A stretch of DNA of 64,000 nucleotides, taken from Amoebophrya sp. A120 (Eukaryota; Sar; Dinophyceae; Syndiniales; Amoebophryaceae). The DNA is taken from positions 829,982-893,981 of the forward strand of contig CAJINV010000011.1 of the NCBI GenBank assembly GCA_905178155.1. The letters run 5' to 3'. The notes under the pieces are model-generated. The model did no database searches and was not told the DNA's origin. It worked only from the letters and a program-made list of their open reading frames with translations. Positions 23,901-32,157 of the stretch are shown here, in pieces (position 1 is the first letter of the stretch; each line of letters opens with the position of its first letter). The translations under genes were made by a program, and so were the position numbers.

Positions 23901-24542
23901 ACGCTACGCCGCATTTTTCCCGTTGGATGTACAACAGAAACCGTACCTACTTGCAGCCCAATGAACACAACGGGTCTGGATTTTCCCCTGGAAGAGCGGA
24001 ACGAAACTGGCCACGTTCCAGCGCAACGCTGGCGACAGGAGGACAAAGCGAAAGACCGGGAGAACTACCCAAGCTGGATCGACACTCCTGCGAGAACAGA
24101 TGCTCCGTGGACCTCGCAGCTCCCCCCAGTCCCCTACGACAATACTTTTCTGTCCCATGGTGCCGATAATTGCAGATCCTCCCGTTCTTCGCGGCGGAAC
24201 TGCAACCTGGTTTTACCGACCTGCATCGGAGGCAGCTCTTGTCGTGATCAGAATGCCACGACGATGATTTCTCCGCCTTTTGCCGCCGGCCCGGCCGCGG
24301 CTTTGTTACTGCAACTATCTGCAGGTGGTGGGGATGGTGCAGGCTGTTGCGCCGACCCAGACGGGGCGGCGAGCAGCTGCGGCTCGTCCACAGGCGGGGG
24401 CCGGTGCTACGTCTTCTACCGGAGTCGGGACGACTGCTGCTGGGGCTGCGTTTTCGTGTTTGACTCGATTTGCTCGCTCTTTCGCATGCTGTTCGGCTTC
24501 AATCTTGTGGAGGGACGAGGAGTGTATTACTCGTACTCCTGA
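20955..24542 (+). CDS. Large Ser/Thr-rich orphan with an N-terminal membrane segment and Cys-rich tail
   Basis: Single open frame of 1195 residues from ATG 20955 to TGA. Residues about 35-56 (HFFLTSLFIAGIFILPCSC) form one hydrophobic helix, so the protein is probably a signal-anchored or secreted product. Most of the chain is low-complexity Ser, Thr, Ala, Gly and Pro. A more ordered stretch at about 22460-22640 (KQFCAFNYGRMVQLWRTNAKEQ...) could be a small domain. The C-terminus is rich in Cys and aromatic residues (CCWGCVFVFDSICSLF). No introner is present. A second open frame overlaps the 3' end (24280-24636), so a late intron is possible. No family recognised. Confidence 0.6.
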   Translation: MTMMLKKRNFINMDGPPQIPSRLLEWTPALLRIFVQHFFLTSLFIAGIFILPCSCLQLGSQSGHDLASTSSVSPAGAGPYNPGASIHFREDDANAVVARGELQHAVLDTAVPARTSGPFPPHWIGHSVLASEVLYHAADMPSDSTYTPPWPQPQAVESYHSQHQHTGRPQPELNHSRGFLEQLHQTADGATTDAATRGSVSAPRGPHTTTGAAPSRLPFAAVAGGGSLTLAGRSEDDIKAWTATGYIPEGPLLHRRDLISHNAGSGMSMSQTQSQQQEQGVKHHAPPPKASFITNRGNKSYAIGWTGAPSARNVQFQPLRSVEAVEQVRVTVVPPAEGPILMSAGTMNNNSSNEDPGAPYYAGRLFPFAVGPPPCGTTLAAVQESPASSASSLNKTVLVDCSEDARRGAQPHHEHSSGASDDNQRTLPTEQSSCPVGAAATSATAVSNLQMNTSSTEQSRSSTPGQSNQSSGSSHTCISAASDCPHVGLPLTATGGPYLCCKARLKFEKTTKPAIDPAVKQFCAFNYGRMVQLWRTNAKEQSALVCGSFRDYEKAADIFPTESSNYAGAGGGGESSACKNAAVYFRCASGSLASGVTNCSTACSSYTAGAQPARKPVLKGWREGGHELPVEGEDSQNYAAQDHVTTMFCGPEVVEEDLKRTTENHAAQELAEQELPTATLLAEEHASRDRVRASLLQIHEGHCSMSVCTSSATENTNKQESASRLLSGGAPSATAVANFCRLSSSGSTIAPGSLDSSGSSLGMDSSTRSLRSSPPSAGRSPLMLSVTSATGERTTRPIASGSADQPPPVLEQASAKGDRVLTPTSSNAAPSGNSRSILADKTRSCATSTSCAPERNAAETTTKSCAAGASSVEPRSQHASMMEQEEAQHWAYLSHLLRDKKNQHRSRQGKPIYRLRTATSTGERSPYLLSQNTNRGTRAEQESKTTIRSEDSHESRQKSTTRQEATSQPSTGENAGTTTSLSTLRRIFPVGCTTETVPTCSPMNTTGLDFPLEERNETGHVPAQRWRQEDKAKDRENYPSWIDTPARTDAPWTSQLPPVPYDNTFLSHGADNCRSSRSSRRNCNLVLPTCIGGSSCRDQNATTMISPPFAAGPAAALLLQLSAGGGDGAGCCADPDGAASSCGSSTGGGRCYVFYRSRDDCCWGCVFVFDSICSLFRMLFGFNLVEGRGVYYSYS

Positions 24543-25125
24543 TCTACTAGTGCGTGGTAGTGCTCCACCATCTTCGATTTTCTTGACATGCGGAAACACT
24601 TTCATCCTTTTCTTCGTCAGACAAGAGTTGTACTAGATGTGTATGTGTTTCTGGGTCGGGTACATCTGCCGTTATTGCAATTCCTTTTTCTAGCGCTGGG
24701 TCGAGGTCGTGGTGGAGCGCCTTCTTCACAGGCCCAGTATTTTTTCCGAGGGCTAGCTCTTTGAACTGTATACTATCCGCTTAAAAAAAATTTTGCAGGA
24801 AAATCTCGAATTTCATATGAAACACAACGCACCAACAAGCGACATTTTACAAATGAATTTTTGCATTTCGTACATTATTTATTCGCTTTTTCTTCTGCTG
24901 AGGCGTCGCTTTTACTTCCTTCAACAATACCGCCCGCGTCCGTACAAAACTAAAACGAAATAGCACCACCTCGAAAATAATTTCGGATTATTTATTGTCT
25001 GCCACACCGTAAACAGTTCTTGATTGTACGCCCTCTGTATAAGCCTTTTTTTCTGAAACTCGCGACACTAAATCTTGAGATTTTATTCTCTCTAGCGCTT
25101 GTCCATGTTGGAAAAAAAAAAATCT
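24543..25125. other. Intergenic stretch, AT-rich
   Basis: Falls between the orphan gene and the repeat block. It has A/T runs and no recognisable gene; a minus-strand ORF at 24547-24729 has no supporting features. Confidence 0.5.
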
Positions 25126-25190
25126 CAAGGAAATTCTACCGACGGCCTGAGGAGATTCTCCCTCAAGGAGATTCCCCCCCATAAAATTTG
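25126..25190. repeat. Left outlier of the AAGGAGATTCTCC repeat
   Basis: Contains GGAGATTCTCC and AAGGAGATTCC units matching the hairpin arms at 28178-28431, so the GC-rich block is bordered on both sides by the same motif. Confidence 0.55.
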
Positions 25191-25599
25191 AACTGTGAGC
25201 TGGCGTTGAGCTTCATGCTCATAGCAAGCATAGAAAGATATAGTGGACAAGACGAGCGCTGGCGCTCGTGCAAGATGAAGGGACGAGCGTGGGCCAAAGT
25301 ACGTGCGCGCCGACCGTTGCCACCAAGAGCCCCCGGCCCGCCTGTGCACCGGGGGCGGAATACTTGTTGGCCCTGCCCTTCGCCCGCCTGCCCCGCCCGC
25401 GTGGCGCCAGCCTTGCTGCAGCATCAGCCCAGGCTGCGCAGCTCCGTCCTTACATACAAAACGCGCGCAGCAGCTTTCCTCCTGATTGGCTCCCGGCGGC
25501 GCGGTGGCAGCATTTCTTTTTTTCGGTGTTTTTCGTCTTTGAAACTGGACAGAACAGGACAGCTTCTGCTTTTGCGCGCGCACTCTCTCGCCAGTGGTT

Positions 25600-27320
25600 A
25601 GCAATAAAAATGCAAAAAAAATTTCGCGTTGCGCGCGTGCCCCTACCTGTGGGCCCCTTTGTAGCCGGTGCGGTTGTGTGGCTTGCACGGCCGACAGCAA
25701 GAGCCGGCTAGCTTTTTTTGCTCGCACGCATTCCCGGGCCTTGCAGAGCAACGACCTTGCTCCGCACACGAGCAGCGCGCGCTGCGTCCTCCCTTTCTTT
25801 GCGCCGACGGCGCTGCGCTTCAAATTTCTGCACCGTCGCAACGGCTTTTTTTATTTCGGGCGCGTGCCGCGCCCGCTCTGCCCGTCGTTGCTTCGCGCCG
25901 ACGGCCTCGCGCCTTCGTTCGCGGACCTTCAAAATTGCCTCCGCGCGCGCGCAGCACGTGCTCCGCTCCTCGTCGTTTCGCGCTGACGGCTTTGCGCTTT
26001 TTTTTCACGAGCGCACGGCAAAAATTTTTGTCGCGCGCGTGCCACACGCGTTCCACCCTTCGTTGCGCCGCATCGATGCCCTTGCGCTTTCTTTCATGGG
26101 CGGCCGGCCGACAAAAAAAAAATTCTTACGCGCGCGCTGCGCGCGCTCCACCTTTCGTTGCTTCGCGCCAGCGCCCTTGTAGTTTGTTGCTTGCGCGGGT
26201 GCCAGACAAAAATTTTTTGCGCGCGCGCCCAACCTTTCTCTGCTTCGCGCCCGCCAGCCCCCCTGCAGTTTCTTGCACGGGGGCCCGAAAATTTTTTTTT
26301 TCGCGCGCGCGGTGCGCGCGCCCCATCCTTTGTTGCATCGCGCCAGCGCCCTTGCAGTTTCTTACACGGGTGGCCGACAAAAATTTTTCTCGCGCGCGCC
26401 AGCGAACTTGCACTTTCTTGCACGGGTGGCCGACAGAAAAACCTTTCGGGCGGGCGCAGCGCGCGCTGCATCCTTCGCTGTGTCGAGCTACCGCCCGCGC
26501 AGTTTCTGTCTCTCACGGATAACCGACGAAAAATTTTCTCGCGCGCGCCGCGCGCGCTTCATCCTTCATTGTTTCGCGCCAACGGCCTGGCGGTTTCTAT
26601 CTTGCGCGGGCGACCCAAAAAATTTTTCTTTCCCGCGCGCGCTGCGCGCGCCCCTTCCTTCGCTGCTTCGAGCCAACGCCCTGGTGGGTTCGTATCTTGG
26701 ACGGGCGACCAGAAAAATTTTCTTCCTCGCGCGCGCAGCGCGCGCGCCATCCTGTATTGCCTCGGCTCGCGCCAACGCGCTGGACGAGGCTTCTACTATG
26801 CACGGGTGGCCGGCGAATGCGAAAATTTTTTCTCGTGCGCGCGCTGCGCGCGCTGAGCGCGCTGCAACCTGCACTGCCTCGCGCCAACGCCCTGGCGGCT
26901 TCTACTTTGCACGGCCCGGTGACCGGCGAAAATTTTCTCTCGCGCGCGCGCTGCGCGCGCTCCAACCTGCATTGTCTCGCGCCAACGTCCTCGCCGTTTC
27001 ATTCTTGCGCGGGTGGCTGACAAAAAGTTTGCTCGCGCGCGCGGCGCGCACTGCTCCACCTTTCGCTGCTTCGCGCCGGCGCCTCGGCAGTTTCTATCTC
27101 GCACGGGCGACCGACATTTTTTTTTTTGGCGCGCGCCTGCACTTGCGCTATCAATCCGCGGCTTCGCTGCTTCGGCCTCGCGCCTTTCTAATTTCTTGCA
27201 CGGGTGGCCGACACAAATTTTTTTTCACGCGCGTGCCGCGATCGTGCTCTTCTTCTTCCTTGCCCTACGCCGAAGGCCATACGTGTCTGCTCGCTCGCGG
27301 CTGGCCGGCGAAAATCTCTT
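25600..27320. repeat. Degenerate CG-palindrome tandem array
   Basis: At least 13 diverged units spaced roughly 50-110 bp. Each has an A-rich then T-rich block (AAAAATTTTT), a self-complementary GCGCGCGCTGCGCGCGC core, a TTCGTTGCTTCGCGCCAACGC-like segment, and a TTGCACGGGTGGCCGAC-like segment. Clear cores lie near 26020, 26120, 26215, 26300, 26390, 26540, 26635, 26730, 26835, 26940, 27030, 27140 and 27225. Long ORFs on both strands are by-products of the repeat. Looks like satellite DNA; no function claimed. Confidence 0.75.
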
Positions 27321-28140
27321 TCATTCACGGGCGCGCGATTTGGTTTCTTGGGTGTGGGCATTTGGCGTGTTGTACTCGGGCTACCCCGGGTCGTGGGTCC
27401 ACGGGCTTGATGTTGCCGAGTCATTATCTCGGTGGGGCGCCGGCCGCCGCAAGTTGCAGGGCCTGTTGCTCCGGTCGTTAGGAAGGGCCCGCCTTGGCGG
27501 GGTGCCCTTGAAATCGCGCCAGATGAACAGCCCGGGGCTCGTTGCCCTTGCAATCTCGCTGAAGTTGCTGAGGGGTGGTCTCCTTTTCAAATTGCACCCA
27601 CGCAAGCATGCAGCGCCTGAGCGGCTGCCGGGCGCCTGGCCCTTGGCTTGGGGTTGAGCTCTTGTTGCGCGACTTGCCTCGCGCGCTTTGTGTTTCGTTT
27701 GAGGTCGATTCTAGGTGGTCGTGGGGGTGGTTTGCCTTTGAGGTCGCTCCAGAGCGGGTGCGGGGTGATCTGCCTCTGATGCGCTCTGGTGCGAACGGCT
27801 GAGAGGCGACTTGCCGTTAAGGCGGTCGAGGGACGACTTGCTTTTTGTTGCGGCTTCGCAACGGCCACATCGGGCAGAATGGGCGTGAAATTGCGGCCGT
27901 TCTTCGGGCTTTATAGGGCAGTGCACGTGTGAGATTGCATGGGGCAAAGCGCCCTCTAGCGCGGCGCCATAGTCGGCAGGGCGCCCGGGAAAGGCTTCGT
28001 AGGGTCTTGCGCCCTTGAGCTTGCGCCTGCGTCGGGCCGCATAGGGCAGTGCGCCCGCCCTTGAAGATGCGGCTTGGGCCGCAGAGGGCGCCTCGCCCCT
28101 GGAATTGCACTGCGCCCGGGCGCCCAACCCCAAGGGCGAT
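27320..28140. repeat. GC-rich degenerate repeat continuation
   Basis: Follows the CG-palindrome array with loosely repeated segments of the type GCCCTTGAAATTGCGCC and AGGGCAGTGCGCCC. Open frames occur on both strands, but none looks like a conserved protein. Confidence 0.45.
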
Positions 28141-28177
28141 AAGTCCCGCTTTTGTGGTTTTCTGGCCGGCGGGCTAT

Positions 28178-28431
28178 GAGAATCTCCTTGGCAAGGAGAT
28201 TCTCCCACGTTCGGGGAGAATCTCCTTGCCAAGGAGATTCTCCTTAGGAGAAGGGGAGCGAGACGGCGGGGGGAGGTGAAGGAAAAAGAAGCACATGAAG
28301 GAAAAAGAAGCACATGAAGGAAAAAAAAAAAGAAAGAAGAAAAAAGAAAAGAAAAAGGAAGAGGAGGGGGAGGAGGGGAGGAGATTCTCCTGGGGGTCCA
28401 GGAGAATCTCCTTGGGCCAAGGAGATTCTCC
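28178..28431. repeat. Cluster of four hairpins with a common arm
   Basis: Arms GAGAATCTCCTT/AAGGAGATTCTC with 3-nt loops at 28178-28204 and 28215-28243. Further hairpins at about 28380-28408 (GGAGATTCTCCTG arms) and 28401-28431 (15-bp arms GGAGAATCTCCTTGG). Two separate hairpin pairs flank a homopurine tract. Confidence 0.8.
28255..28380. repeat. Homopurine tract with a short direct repeat
   Basis: About 125 nt almost entirely A and G on the + strand. It includes GAAGGAAAAAGAAGCACAT twice in tandem. It sits between the two hairpin pairs. Confidence 0.7.
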
Positions 28432-28731
28432 GAGATTTTCCTTGAAGTCGCCCCATTGTACTAACCTTTTCATCTATATTCACACGATCTGCTGTAGAGA
28501 GCAACTTTTGACTTTTTCACTTTTTACGAATTTTCAGCATTATTTTAGCTTGTTTCGCAAGCTAGGTTCGTTTGCGCAGCTCGCGACGAGAATAAAGGTA
28601 CAATACTTATCAACATTGACTACATTTTGCATTTGCATAATTTTCAGACGACCACTTCTTTTCTTCTGTGAGGCTTCAAGAAACTCAAATTTCTGTTGCA
28701 CGAGAGCGAGCAGGACATGCTTTGTGTGTCG

Positions 28732-29058
28732 CTAAGTTGCTGTGTCTATGCCGGCTTTCGTTATCAGCACCTGAAGCATGGCTGATGGCTCACATCGGCA
28801 GTGGTAGGAGTAGTTGCTGGATCCTGAAATCGGTTGGAGTTGAATTTTGCTAGCTGCTCGTGCTTTTTGTCGTGCCAATTCGGTTTCGTTGTCAAGAAAA
28901 ACTTGCGTGGTTTCTCGGTTCGTCAACAATGACTACTTACCTCGTATTTTCGTGAACGAATTTTTGTTTCGGTTTTCTATCTGCGGTTCTTGTTCCACTT
29001 CCGTATCGTTCGTGCGCTCGGTTTCGTTCGTTCTTCCAATGATTTTCTTCGTACGCAT
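28732..29058 (-). CDS. Possible small two-exon minus-strand gene
   Basis: Exon 1 from ATG 29058 down to 28941 (begins MRTKKIIGRTNETERT), followed by a strong GTAAGT donor. An acceptor CAG before 28853 joins in phase to 28853-28732, ending in TAG; 79 residues, very hydrophilic. The 87-nt intron and the coding look of both exons support it; no homology is recognised and the acceptor choice is uncertain. It would be divergently arranged to the methyltransferase gene, 229 bp away. Confidence 0.3.
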
Positions 29059-29287
29059 CGCAGTCACCGTTTCCCTAGCTGTTAAACTCGAAGCTCATGA
29101 ATAGAACCTGCACGTTTACAGTTTCCTACCGTGGTGCCCGCTCATCCTTGTACGGTGAATAAAAAAATAAACTCACACAACAAAATTATACTTGAGACTA
29201 TTCCAGCGGAACGTTTTCAAATAACCTCCTTCCTCGCTTTGCTTTCAATCCATTCGAATATTAGTAGTGCAAAGAACTACCAAAATT

Positions 29288-31397
29288 ATGTCGAGCATGA
29301 AAAAGTACTCCTCCCCCAAATCGGGTGTCCAGAAGCCACTCACCGCGATGAAGACTTCGAGCCTCAGCTCCTCCCCCAAGCTTCGCCCCTCCACTACGCC
29401 GGCGCCTGCTATGAGGAAAAGTAAAAGCCCGACGAGAAATAAAGCTCCCTCCTCCAGCTCCAACAGCCCGACACTGTCGCCGAAACGGAGTCCCCAGCAG
29501 CAAAGAGCCTCAGACTTCGAAAAGCATGTGAAGAAGAACGACATTGTGTCCCACTCCGGGTTTTGGGACGCCATTGCCCCGGAATACGACGACGAGATTC
29601 TCTCCACGATCGAAACCGACAAGACCAAGCACATCTTGGAAATCCTGAAGAAGCACGCGGACACGAAAAAGGTCGCAGTGGATTTCGGGTGCGGGGTTGG
29701 GAAATACCTCCCGACCCTGTCGAAGCATTTTCTCAAGGTCCTCGGGTTAGATTTCTCCGAAGGGCTGTTAGATCAGGCGGAGCGGAAGTGCAAAAAGTTC
29801 ACTAACGTGGAGATCCTCCGCCCGGCGATCTCCTATGAATTGTAAAAATGTCTGGGTCTGGAAGAATGGAAGGTCTGTCATGCTCTGCCAGCATGACCCC
29901 AAAGTCTGTCATGCACATTACCCAAGAGCCCCGTTTTTTTGTCATGCAGAAACGCAGTTTGTCATGCAGAATAGGCAACACCCCGAAGCTCAGAAACTTG
30001 TCATGCTGAGCCAGCACTTGTGGCCGCCTTATGATACGCCAACCAGCATCACAAGTCTCCAGACCCAGACACTTTTACATTTGATATCTCCTTGACGGAA
30101 ACGAAATCCGTGGAGCAAATGATCAAGGCAAAGCTGCCGGTGAATCACTATTGTGAGGAAAAATCCCCCCTCCCCATATCGAAAGCGGAATTTGTGTTGC
30201 TGTATTTGAGTACACAAATCACATCTGTCTTGCTAGAGAGGACTGCAGACCCATATCAAGCCTGAGCAGAGATGCTTTGACTTAGGCGCTTAGCATGAGA
30301 AGCGTCCGTGATGTTGGCTCAACAGCATGACAAACCGCCTCCATAATGGGACGGAAGCTGCTGCCCTTGTCTTCTTGCAACACAAACGTGATTTGTGACC
30401 TCAAATCAGCAACACAAATTTTCGAAAACCTACCTCTTCAATATGGGGAGGGGGGATTTTTCCTTGCGATAATCACCAGTGTGTTGACTTCGGTGTGTGC
30501 GCGAACGTGTTGCTTTCCCCGGAAAAGAACGTGCAGGTGGGGATTCTGGAGACGATTCACAAGTGCCTGAAACCGAAGGGGGTGTTGTTTCTCCTCGTGC
30601 CCGCGCTGGAGTCGCATCTGTTCGGCCTGTGGGCGGTCCAGCACGGGCCCGGCAAGGAATGCTCGCAACTGGTGAAGGGGATTGACAAGTACAGAATTTT
30701 CATTTTGCGTGTTGGTGTTTTTTTCTGTACTAGAGTGTGAACGAATACGAAAACAATTTGTTTGCCGCGGGTTTTAGTGCATGATGACTACTACGTCGAC
30801 CTAGAAGTTTCTCTCTTCTAGCGCAGTTTATTGAAATCAAACCACCACGATCAGGTACAACGCCAAGATGTCCCGCCAAGACCTCCTGAACGGCATTGTG
30901 AAACGCGGCGACCAGGAGGTCCGGACGCAGCATTACATCAAGGAACAAATTATCGAAATGGTCAACAGTGTCGGGTTTGACGTGTTGCACACCACAAAAG
31001 CCGAGTTTACCTGGGATACGGAGATCGATTTCGACTGCATTTCGAATAACACCTCGCAGTATCAAATGTAAAAATGTCTGGGTCTGGAAACTTGTGATGC
31101 TGGGTGGCGTCTCATGAACATGATGAGGCCACAAATGCTGGCTCAGCATGACAAGTTTCTGAGCTTCTAGGTGTTGCCTATTCTGCATGACAAACTGCGT
31201 TTCTGCATCACAGAAAAATGGAGCGCTTGGGTAACGTGCATGACAGATTTAAGAGTCATGCCAGACAAGCATGACAAACATGTATTCTTCCAAACCCAGA
31301 CATTTTTGCACTTGATACGCAGGCTGCCGTGGAGAAAAAGTTCAAGAAACTGAACAGCGGGCCGTTTGACTGGATTCTGGTGCTGCGGAAGGAGTAG
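29288..31397 (+). CDS. Class I SAM-dependent methyltransferase
   Basis: Exons 29288-29833, 30087-30148, 30472-30688, 30855-31059 and 31318-31397 give 364 residues. The first 80 residues are a Ser/Pro/Lys-rich tail. The catalytic fold follows: FWDAIAPEYDDEI, motif I VAVDFGCGVGKYL (SAM-binding glycine loop), LGLDFSEGLLDQAERKC (second strand with the acidic residue), then after two introners VDFGVCANVLLSPEKN and LKPKGVLFLLVPALES (motif IV and post-motif helix and strand). The last strand is FDWILVLRKE. This is a type 11/25-like Rossmann methyltransferase; the substrate cannot be read from sequence. Three introners and one GT-AG intron (30689-30854) break it, and the total is a multiple of three only when each introner is removed with one 5-bp repeat. 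Confidence 0.85.
29834..30086 (+). mobile_element. Introner, family A
   Basis: 253 bp; left TATGAATTGTAAAAATGTCT, right ...CACTTTTAC then ATTTGATA. Flanking repeat TCTCC on both sides. Removing 258 nt keeps the methyltransferase frame. Confidence 0.9.
30149..30471 (+). mobile_element. Introner, family C
   Basis: 323 bp; left TATTGTGAGGAAAAATCCCC, right ...GGGGGGATTTTTCCTTGCGATA. Perfect flanking repeat ATCAC. Removing 328 nt joins LPVNH to QCVDFGVCANVL. Confidence 0.95.
31060..31317 (+). mobile_element. Introner, family A
   Basis: 258 bp; standard family A ends; perfect flanking repeat CGCAG. Removing 263 nt joins ...NNTSQ to AAVEKKFKKLNSG. Confidence 0.95.
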
Positions 31398-32157
31398 AGT
31401 TAGTACGTGTGATGAAATTTTCAAACGCAAGTTTTTCTTTTTGAAGTGCAATATCTGGTGCTATGGTATGTGAAAATGACAACGTGGCATAGATCTTGTA
31501 CTGTAACTTTTTGATCATGATCCGATTACATTTTTGGTTTTTTGCTTTTTGTTTTATTTTCTTTTTCCCACGATGCAAAAATTTCACCGATAGACATTTG
31601 CAGGAGTACATTAGAACCGTGCTGAAACAACAAGTTTCGTGTCTTTATTGTTGCAAGTAGACGTGATCTTCCACCGTGTAAATAAAAGCACTGCACTGAC
31701 CCCAATACATAGGACAATTTTTCTCCAATAACGCAGCCCTGAAAATTGTCAAAAATCGTTGTTGCTTGTCGGACGAAATCGAAAGCCCGTCGTCCGTTTC
31801 TTTTCAAAAAAATTCCGCGCTCCTATGTGTTCTCCCGGTTTCATTCACATTAGTGTAACAGGATCATCGTGTTGGCAGCTGAATCTACCAGTAAAGCCCA
31901 TGTAGAATTTCAATTTTGCGAATGAAGATCACCTGCATTTTCGTTTGCACATGCCTTCTTTCTTTTTTTTTTCCTCTGCGAGTGCTGCGGCGCGTTTGCG
32001 CGTCAGCAAGGAAGGTTGGTATGGTTGAAGTCTCGTGCTTTGTTTCATCCTATCAAAGACGCTGGAGCAGTAGCTCATCGGCACTGCTAAGTACTTAAGT
32101 ACTTTCAGAGTATAGTGGGCAGGAACTTGTTCGCTGCAACACGAAGTGTACCTACAA
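31398..32157. other. Intergenic stretch with one minus-strand ORF
   Basis: AT-rich spacer. The only coding-like frame is the 93-codon minus ORF at 31526-31807, listed separately. No repeat or RNA gene seen. Confidence 0.5.
31526..31807 (-). CDS. Possible 93-residue hypothetical protein
   Basis: ATG at 31807 to TAA at 31526. The product starts MKRNGRRAFDFVRQ, has a mixed hydrophobic middle (LSYVLGSVQCFYLHGG) and ends in a Lys-rich tail. Amino-acid composition is more protein-like than neighbouring frames, but it has a TTTTCAG that could equally be an acceptor. It would converge on the methyltransferase and diverge from the 2102-residue gene. Confidence 0.25.
   Translation of the reverse strand: MKRNGRRAFDFVRQATTIFDNFQGCVIGEKLSYVLGSVQCFYLHGGRSRLLATIKTRNLLFQHGSNVLLQMSIGEIFASWEKENKTKSKKPKM

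Noticed and set aside
25668-27481. ORFs of 232-402 codons on the + strand (and over 100 codons on the minus strand) in the GC array
   Set aside because: They track the tandem repeat, are open on both strands at once, and are almost pure Ala/Arg/Phe/Pro repeats.
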